A DNA stretch of 10,621 nt, from the NCBI GenBank assembly GCA_003224995.1, contig QIAI01000322.1, positions 1 through 10,621 of the forward strand, written 5' to 3'. Origin of the DNA: Acidobacteriota bacterium. Lineage in GTDB: Bacteria; Acidobacteriota; Terriglobia; Terriglobales; Acidobacteriaceae. Shown here in pieces: positions 5,637-10,621 of the stretch. Both the position numbers and the translations under genes were made by a program. The notes under the pieces were generated by a model. The model ran no database searches. It was given only the letters and a program-made list of their open reading frames with translations, and had not been told where the DNA came from. The number at the start of each line of letters is the position of its first letter. Positions within the stretch are counted from its first letter, which is position 1.

Positions 5637-6802
5637 GATCGAGTGGCTGGTGCCCGCTCGCGTAGAATTTCTTCCACCGTCGCGATGGCGGCCTCAAGCT
5701 CTTCATCTTTGGTATAGAAGTGCGGGGACATGCGCACTCCGGCCTTCGGTCGCCAGTCCACCAGAACCTCGCGTTTAATTAATTCTGCGCACACCTGCTG
5801 CGAATCGGGCATGTCGATGGAAACTGTGCCGCCCCGTTGTTCGGGATTGCGCGGAGTGTTCACCCGCCAGCCGCGTTGGTCGGCCAGTTCGATCAGCCGG
5901 GCAGTCTGTCTTCGCGATTTCTCTCGAATGTTCTCCACTCCGACTTCCCGAATGATCTGGATTCCCGGCCGCGCCGCCTCCAGTGACGGAATGTGCGGCG
6001 TGCCGTTCATGAAGCGATAGGGCGGGTCGGTATAGCGAATGGGCCCGGTCTCGAAATTAAAAGGCTGCTGGTGCGCGGTCCACCCAGTAAAACGTGGCTG
6101 CAATTCTTTACCGAGGTCCGGCCGCACGTAAAGATAGGCCACGCCCGGCCCACCGCATAGCCACTTTAGAACGCCGCCGCAAGCAAAGTCTGCGTCCAGC
6201 GCCTTTATGTCCACCGGAACCGATCCTAGCGATTGGAATGTGTCGAGGAGAACATAGGCGCCCACCTGGTGCGCCTTCGCAATGATGGCCTGCGCGTCCT
6301 GAATGAACGAACTGCGAAAAATTACATGAGACATCGGAACCAGCAACGTCTGTTCGTCGATGGCATCCAACATCCGTTGCGTGGGCACGGTGACGCCATC
6401 CTCCGTTTTGACCAGGTGCACGCGAGCGCCCGTGGCCTGCTGGGCTTGCCAGAAATACATAACGGAAGGGAAGTTCATATCGCTGTAAACGACTTTGTTG
6501 CGCTTTCCCGAAAAATCCAGACATGACGCAATCACCGCCTGGCACGTAGTGACATTCTGGTGCGTGGATACGCTCCCCGCAGGCGCGTTCATCAGCGCTC
6601 CCAGTTCGTCCCCCACCTCCGCGGCGAGCATCCACCAGCGTTCTTCCCAGGCCCGCACCCCACGCGTTGCCCACATATCCGCGTACCCCTTCAGCGCGAC
6701 ATAAACTGCGCGCGGCATCGCCCCGAGCGAGTTGCTGATGAGATAGTTCGTGCGCTCCAGGATGGGAAATTCGGAGCGGTAACGCAGTAAAGGATCAGAC
6801 AT
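5633..6802 (-). CDS. kynureninase-like class V PLP-dependent enzyme
   Basis: This is a fold-type I PLP enzyme of the aminotransferase class V superfamily, closest by eye to kynureninase (cleaves kynurenine to anthranilate and alanine). Kynureninase-like landmarks: YLISNSLGAMPRAV near the N-terminus, the NFPS loop (110-113), LLDTFQSLG with Asp187 for the pyridine nitrogen, GGVLKWLCGGPGVAYLYVRPDL with the Schiff-base Lys213, and GTPHIPSLEAA (267-277). Two positions differ from kynureninases I recall: VIFRSS where they have VNYRTG, and DTFQS where they have DLAHS. A related desulfurase, lyase or aminotransferase activity is therefore possible and no symbol is given. Length 389 aa is slightly short for kynureninase. 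No kynurenine-pathway neighbours are visible. The ATG at 6802 has no Shine-Dalgarno sequence but a TAAAAT box 6 nt upstream. The 3' end overlaps the methyltransferase start by 4 nt. Confidence 0.85.
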   Translation of the reverse strand: MSDPLLRYRSEFPILERTNYLISNSLGAMPRAVYVALKGYADMWATRGVRAWEERWWMLAAEVGDELGALMNAPAGSVSTHQNVTTCQAVIASCLDFSGKRNKVVYSDMNFPSVMYFWQAQQATGARVHLVKTEDGVTVPTQRMLDAIDEQTLLVPMSHVIFRSSFIQDAQAIIAKAHQVGAYVLLDTFQSLGSVPVDIKALDADFACGGVLKWLCGGPGVAYLYVRPDLGKELQPRFTGWTAHQQPFNFETGPIRYTDPPYRFMNGTPHIPSLEAARPGIQIIREVGVENIREKSRRQTARLIELADQRGWRVNTPRNPEQRGGTVSIDMPDSQQVCAELIKREVLVDWRPKAGVRMSPHFYTKDEELEAAIATVEEILRERAPATRS

Positions 6803-6808
6803 GAAGGT

Positions 6809-6814
6809 ATTTTA
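6809..6814 (-). promoter_or_regulatory. TAAAAT -10-like box of the kynureninase-like gene
   Basis: On the minus strand TAAAAT (5/6 to TATAAT) is followed by 6 nt (ACCTTC) and the ATG. A start site 7 nt past the box would be the A of ATG, giving a leaderless mRNA. There is no matching -35 hexamer and no Shine-Dalgarno sequence. Confidence 0.5.
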
Positions 6815-6834
6815 CCGTTCATTAACCGCGTAGT

Positions 6835-6902
6835 GGCAGCCGCCCGGGCTGCCCGAATCAGAAACAGCGTGCCACCGTCCCGGGTCCGCCGGAGTGCGGC
6901 GG
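6835..6902. other. two GC-rich hairpins in the permease/kynureninase spacer
   Basis: Hairpin 1: GGCAGCC (6835-6841), loop GCCCG, GGCTGCC (6847-6853), perfect 7-bp stem. Hairpin 2: CCGCC (6886-6890), 7-nt loop, GGCGG (6898-6902). They may end the permease transcript (minus strand) or be REP-like elements; neither is followed by a T-tract on either strand. Confidence 0.4.
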
Positions 6903-6996
6903 TTCTCCGCGCCCCCTGCGATTTAAGACTTAACTAAAGGGCGAGCCTCCAACGCTCCTTTGCAAATACCATCAGCCAAATTTGGGCGATAGCCCT

Positions 6997-7094
6997 AAAT
7001 CACAAATCAGCAATCTGAAATCCGAAATCGATATCTGCAATCGTCGATGTCGTCAACACGCGAAACTCGAAACCTGAAACCTGAAACCTGAAAC
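6997..7094. repeat. degenerate heptameric tandem arrays
   Basis: Two arrays with 7-bp periodicity lie just past the permease stop codon. Array A (6997-7038) reads AAATCAC, AAATCAG, CAATCTG, AAATCCG, AAATCGA, TATCTGC. Array B (7063-7094) reads AAACTCG, then AAACCTG three times, then AAAC. Twenty-four non-repetitive bases separate them. With the two hairpins upstream they fill most of the 297-bp spacer 6803-7099, where nothing else was found. Units are too short and spacer-free for CRISPR. They resemble in style the heptanucleotide STRR repeats known from cyanobacteria. Confidence 0.7.
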
Positions 7095-7099
7095 AAACT

Positions 7100-8452
7100 C
7101 TACCCCCGCGTTCGACGCGAGAATTTGATAGTCGCCCAAGCTGCCGTCAGCAGCAACAAGTAAAGCACCGCACTGATCAGGTTCACGCGAGAGTCATACC
7201 AGCCTTTCAGAATGACGGCGCAAATCACGGTAAAGCCGATGATCGATCCCCCGACACCCAAAGGCGAACGCAAGGGCAGGTTCCGGATCAGATCCACATT
7301 CGCACGCCGCCGAAAGGACACATGCGCCGCCAGGGAGACCACCCAGGACAGAATCATCCCGAAAAACGCAGCCCGTAAAATGAACTCAAACGCATTCCGC
7401 GGAGCCCATTTTTCCAGAGCCAACGCAACCAGAATTCCATACGAAGAAACCAGCACCGCCAGTTTCGGAGAACCATGCGCATTGAGTTGACCCAACCGCC
7501 TCGGCGCCCATCCCGTGCGCGCCATCGAAAACAACATGCGCGACGAGACATACAGAGCCGCATTCGCCCCGGAAAGCGCCGCTGTCAGCACCACGAAATT
7601 CATCAGGTGACTGGCCCCTGGAATATTCATCGTGCGAAACACGGTGACAAACGGACTCTCGCTCACGCCCGCCCGGTTCCACGGCATTACTCCGACCAAC
7701 ACCACCATCGCTCCCAGGTAAACCGTGGTGAGCATCGCAAACGTGATCCGCGTCGCTTTCGCAATCTCTTCCGGGGATCGCGCTTCCCCCGAAGAAACCG
7801 CCACGAACTCAATTCCTCCAAACGCGTAGATGGCAAATGTCATCGCCAAAAACGGCGCTAGAACGCCCATGGGAAAAAATCCGCCCTGCGAATTGTATTG
7901 CGGCGGCACGCGTCCGCTGAAGAGCAAGATCGCGCCCAGCACCACGAAAGCGGCAATCGTCACCACTTTCACCATGGCAAACCAGAACTCAAATCGACCG
8001 TACTCTCCGACGTCGATCAGGTTCACCAGCAGCACGCCCAGCGAGAACAAACCTGCCCAAACGATAGCCGGCACCCGCGGAAACCAGTACGCCATGTAAA
8101 CCGCCGCCGCCACCATCTCCGCGCCGATGGATACCGCAATCGCTGCCCAGTAACCTCCACGCGAAAGGAAGCCGGCCCAGTCGTTCAAATACAGGTCGCC
8201 ATACACGCCAAACGATCCGGCGGCCGGATGTGCGCAAGCCAACTCTCCCAGGGCGCAAGCCACCGTAAAATTAATGAAAGCCGCCAGCACAAAACTCAAA
8301 ATAACCGCCGGGCCCGCCAACCCGATCGCACTCGCCGACCCTAGCAACAGTCCCGTTCCGATCGATCCACCGACCGCGACCATCGCCATCTGGCCGGCGC
8401 TCAGTTCGTGGCGAAGTCCTTGTTCTTCTTTGCGATTGCCGCTGTCAGGCAT
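7100..8452 (-). CDS. APC-superfamily amino acid permease
   Basis: This is a secondary transporter for amino acids in the inner membrane, most like the AAT/LysP-GabP branch of the APC superfamily. From the ATG at 8452 it is 450 residues with about 12 membrane helices. TM1 carries the APC signature (GQMAMVAVGGSIGTGLLLGS, with the unwound GSIGTG), followed by GLAGPAVILSF; helix 6 has FAIYAFGGIEFVAVSSGEARSPEEIAKATR, and GANAALYVSSRMLFSMARTGWAP lies further on. The frame remains open another 45 codons upstream to 8587, but that stretch is Arg/Gly/Ser-rich, lacks a family counterpart and would overlap the divergent TPR gene, so the MPDSGNRKEEQG start is chosen. No Shine-Dalgarno sequence; a weak TATACG lies 6 nt before the ATG. 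Substrate specificity cannot be read; aromatic amino acids would fit the kynureninase-like neighbour but this is speculation. Confidence 0.9.
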   Translation of the reverse strand: MPDSGNRKEEQGLRHELSAGQMAMVAVGGSIGTGLLLGSASAIGLAGPAVILSFVLAAFINFTVACALGELACAHPAAGSFGVYGDLYLNDWAGFLSRGGYWAAIAVSIGAEMVAAAVYMAYWFPRVPAIVWAGLFSLGVLLVNLIDVGEYGRFEFWFAMVKVVTIAAFVVLGAILLFSGRVPPQYNSQGGFFPMGVLAPFLAMTFAIYAFGGIEFVAVSSGEARSPEEIAKATRITFAMLTTVYLGAMVVLVGVMPWNRAGVSESPFVTVFRTMNIPGASHLMNFVVLTAALSGANAALYVSSRMLFSMARTGWAPRRLGQLNAHGSPKLAVLVSSYGILVALALEKWAPRNAFEFILRAAFFGMILSWVVSLAAHVSFRRRANVDLIRNLPLRSPLGVGGSIIGFTVICAVILKGWYDSRVNLISAVLYLLLLTAAWATIKFSRRTRG

Positions 8453-8569
8453 GCGGAACGTATACCAGAAACGGGAGCCTCGGCCCAAGACGTCCGCGTG
8501 GGATGACCTTCGTAACCGGCCTCGACCGTTACCCGATTGCTGCCCTGTACCCCTGCTCCTAGAATCACC
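8453..8569. promoter_or_regulatory. divergent promoter region, permease / TPR-GAF
   Basis: These 117 bp separate two genes transcribed away from each other, so both promoters must lie here or overlap the coding ends. On the + strand TTGCTG (8537-8542), a 17-bp spacer and TAGAAT (8560-8565) form a plausible sigma-70-type promoter whose -10 ends 4 nt before the ATG at 8570. For the permease only a weak TATACG box is seen next to its ATG. No obvious operator dyad was found. Confidence 0.5.
8560..8565 (+). promoter_or_regulatory. TAGAAT -10-like box of the TPR-GAF gene
   Basis: TAGAAT (5/6 to TATAAT) is followed by CACC and the ATG at 8570. TTGCTG lies 17 bp upstream as a weak -35. Transcription would begin at or inside the start codon. 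If it begins a base or two downstream, the in-frame ATG at 8597 (residue 10) would be the real start with a short leader. Confidence 0.5.
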
Positions 8570-10621
8570 ATGCAGGTTACTCCGCAATTACCATCCATGC
8601 CGGACCGGGCCGAAATCGCGAAACGTGTCGCGCAAGCGGAGAAGCTTCTCCAGAAGGGGAAGACTTCCGACGCGCTCGAGGAATATCTCCATGTCCTGCT
8701 GGAAGATCCCGAGAACGACAATGTCCGCTCCATGGCCGCCGACCTTTGTCTCTCGTTGAGCCGGACGGCAGAAGCCGTCTCTCTGTTGGGGGATCTGTTC
8801 GAACGACAGGTGGGCCTCGGAGATGCAACTCGCGCCAGCCTGACTTATAAAAAACTCGCGCGACACGGCAATCCAACCTGGCAGCAAAAATATCGTTTTG
8901 GACAGCTGCTGGAGAATTCCAATAAGAAACTGGCCATCGGCACTTACGAAAACGCGCTAGACGATCTTTCGAAGCAGCGCAAGAAAGCTGAGTCCTTACA
9001 GGTTCTGAGCCGCATCGTGACGCTTGAACCCACCCAGGCGAACTACCTGCGCATGGCCGAATTATGCTCTGAACTCGGCGAAAGCAAGCCCTCGGCCGCC
9101 GCCTTTCTGAAAACGGCGGAACTTGCCGAAGCAGCCGGCGCCGGCGCATCCCAGTACTTCGAGCGCGCTTATCAGGAAGATCCCAGCGACCCCCGCATCG
9201 CACTGGCTTACGGGAAAAGCCTGCTGATCCAAGGCCAGATTGGGGCGGCAATTTTTATTTTTGAGCCGCACATTATTGCCGGCAATCCTTCTCTCGAATT
9301 GCGTGATTACTACAGTCAGGCTTTGCTTGCGGCGAACCGGCTGGCCGAAGCCGAGCCCCTGGTGTGGCAGTTGTTCGAGCAGAATCCCGGCCGACTGCAG
9401 CAGGTGGTGACCCTCATCGGCCAGATGATCGACAGCCAGCAGGATGTCGAGGCCGTGGCCCTCGCCCGCAAGCTGGAGCTGTTTCAGCGCCGGAGGGGAG
9501 AGCGTCGCGCCTTCGTCGCCACCATGCAGGATTTAACCAGCGGGCATCGCTCCTCGCCCGAGATGATCGAGTTCCTGAGCGAGCTCTTCAACTCCTCGAA
9601 TCGCGAGAACGACTACTGTCAGACCCTGCTCAAGCTTTTCGATCTTTACGTCAGCACGGGCAACTTCCAGAAAGCGGGCGAATGCCTGGATCGCGCCGCC
9701 GACGTCGATCCTTACGAGCACGGCCACCAGAAGCGTCTGGAAATCCTGCGCGGAAAGATTCCCGATGATCGCTTCAAGGTCATCGCCTCGCGTTTGAGCC
9801 AGCTGAATAAATCTGGGCCCGAAATGGTTCGGGCTGAAGAACCCACGTTGGGGGCCGCCGCTTTGCAGGACCTGATGTTGCAGGCTGAAATCCTGGTGCA
9901 GTACGGCATGCGCTCCAAAGCGGTCGAGAGGCTGCAGCGTATCCAGGAATTATTTCCCCGAGAAGAAGAAAGAAATGAGGACCTGCAGCGTCTTTACCTT
10001 GCGGCCGGAATCACGCCGCGTTACGCGGGCTCAGCGCCCGTCCCGCCCGCGCCTGTTGCCGCTGCTTCGGCGCCTCCACCAGTTCCGGTACTCGCGGTAC
10101 CTGCCGCGGTGCACGGGGAGCAGGCCGACGTCTCCAGCTTCACGCGCGTCGCCGAAATCACCCGTAAGCTTTACCACCAGAACAACGCCAATGCCGTGCT
10201 CTCCACCGCTGCCAATGAAATCGGCACTCACTGGAAGATCACACGCTGCGTGGCTGCCATGCGCAAGCCGGGGTTGCCACCCACCGCGGTCCAGGAATTT
10301 CGCGCCGATGGCGTGGTCGCTGGAGAATCCGCCGCACTCGCCGCGATCGTCACCGCCTGCCAGGATCTCGCCATAAGCCGCGGCACCCTGAATCTCTCCG
10401 ATACGCTTAGCGCTCCCGAAGCACAGCCCATTCGACGATTCCTGGCCGAATTAGGCGTGACTTCCTTGCTGGCTCTTCCCCTGGTGGATGGTGAAGACCA
10501 TATTGGAATCGCGGTATTCATGCAAAGTTCGGAACGCAACTGGCACCCTTCGGAAATTGTGGTCCTCAAGACGATCGCTGAGCAAGTAGTGATCGCCCTG
10601 AATAATGCCGGGTTGCGCCGC
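8570..10621 (+). CDS. TPR-repeat protein with C-terminal GAF domain, 3' partial
   Basis: The frame is open from ATG 8570 to the window edge: 684 codons and no stop, so the gene continues. Residues 1 to about 485 are helical tetratricopeptide-type repeats (e.g. AEKLLQKGKTSDALEEYLHV, RMAELCSELGESKPSAAAFL, GNFQKAGECLDRAADVDPYE, AEILVQYGMRSKAVERLQRI). A Pro/Ala-rich linker (about 487-521) leads to a GAF domain from about 523: FTRVAEITRKLYHQNNANAV, VTSLLALPLVDGEDHIGIAVF, HPSEIVVLKTIAEQVVIALNNA. There is no signal peptide or membrane helix, so it is probably a cytoplasmic scaffold/sensor. A GAF domain after TPRs commonly precedes an output domain (GGDEF, kinase or regulator); that part is outside the window. 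ATG 8570 was chosen over the in-frame ATG 8597 by its promoter-like box; there is no Shine-Dalgarno sequence. Ligand and partner are unknown. Confidence 0.9.
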   Translation, partial: MQVTPQLPSMPDRAEIAKRVAQAEKLLQKGKTSDALEEYLHVLLEDPENDNVRSMAADLCLSLSRTAEAVSLLGDLFERQVGLGDATRASLTYKKLARHGNPTWQQKYRFGQLLENSNKKLAIGTYENALDDLSKQRKKAESLQVLSRIVTLEPTQANYLRMAELCSELGESKPSAAAFLKTAELAEAAGAGASQYFERAYQEDPSDPRIALAYGKSLLIQGQIGAAIFIFEPHIIAGNPSLELRDYYSQALLAANRLAEAEPLVWQLFEQNPGRLQQVVTLIGQMIDSQQDVEAVALARKLELFQRRRGERRAFVATMQDLTSGHRSSPEMIEFLSELFNSSNRENDYCQTLLKLFDLYVSTGNFQKAGECLDRAADVDPYEHGHQKRLEILRGKIPDDRFKVIASRLSQLNKSGPEMVRAEEPTLGAAALQDLMLQAEILVQYGMRSKAVERLQRIQELFPREEERNEDLQRLYLAAGITPRYAGSAPVPPAPVAAASAPPPVPVLAVPAAVHGEQADVSSFTRVAEITRKLYHQNNANAVLSTAANEIGTHWKITRCVAAMRKPGLPPTAVQEFRADGVVAGESAALAAIVTACQDLAISRGTLNLSDTLSAPEAQPIRRFLAELGVTSLLALPLVDGEDHIGIAVFMQSSERNWHPSEIVVLKTIAEQVVIALNNAGLRR

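Noticed and set aside
4935..5717. 260-codon open frame on the + strand opposite the methyltransferase
   Set aside because: It lies antisense to a clear methyltransferase and the start of the kynureninase-like gene; its translation is rich in Arg/His/Pro with no recognisable domain, typical of a shadow frame in GC-rich DNA.
6997..7094. CRISPR array
   Set aside because: The repeated units are 7 bp with no spacers between them; there are no cas genes nearby.
8453..8587. 45-residue N-terminal extension of the permease
   Set aside because: Low-complexity Arg/Gly/Ser sequence that would overlap the start of the divergent TPR gene; the ATG at 8452 gives a normal APC N-terminus.
8577..9251. 224-codon open frame on the minus strand
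   Set aside because: It is antisense to the TPR protein, whose frame is continuous through the whole region; composition is Arg/Ser/Gly-rich and domain-free.
9364..9768. + strand open frame of 134 codons inside the TPR gene
   Set aside because: It is a different frame of the same strand as the uninterrupted TPR-GAF gene and encodes Arg/Pro-rich nonsense.

Overview
The window looks like a piece of an Acidobacteriota-type chromosome (moderately GC-rich, soil-type gene content). This is inference from three things: the protein types present, intergenic spacers carrying degenerate 7-bp tandem repeats and decayed repeat copies, and genes that mostly lack Shine-Dalgarno sequences. No rRNA, tRNA, CRISPR array, phage module or complete transposase gene is visible.

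Layout. On the + strand at the left edge is the 3' part of a Tat-exported methionine-R-sulfoxide reductase (MsrB), then a small secreted NTF2-like/DUF4440 protein. A long minus-strand block fills 1384-8452. In transcription order it holds an APC-family amino acid permease, a kynureninase-like PLP enzyme, a SAM methyltransferase translationally coupled to it, an unrecognised two-TM membrane protein, a stand-alone CTP-synthase-like glutamine amidotransferase domain, and a GT39-type integral membrane glycosyltransferase. From 8570 on the + strand a large TPR protein with a GAF domain runs off the right edge with no stop; 684 codons are visible.

How the genes fit together. The only clear operon is kynureninase-like/methyltransferase (ATGA overlap), possibly extended to the membrane protein 33 bp downstream. 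The permease lies upstream on the same strand but is separated by a 297-bp repeat-laden spacer, so it is probably its own unit. The permease and the TPR-GAF gene diverge from a 117-bp promoter region. The amidotransferase gene is separated from the membrane protein by a 146-bp candidate MITE with terminal inverted repeats ending in CTAG.

Points most worth attention: (a) three genes have a TANAAT box 4-6 nt before the start codon and no Shine-Dalgarno sequence, suggesting leaderless transcription; (b) the amidotransferase keeps its nucleophile Cys, but the His and Glu of the triad are both Gln; (c) the MsrB reading frame extends through a twin-arginine motif beyond the window edge; (d) the MITE-like element and heptameric repeat arrays. 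I do not see strong evidence for a wholly new multi-gene system.
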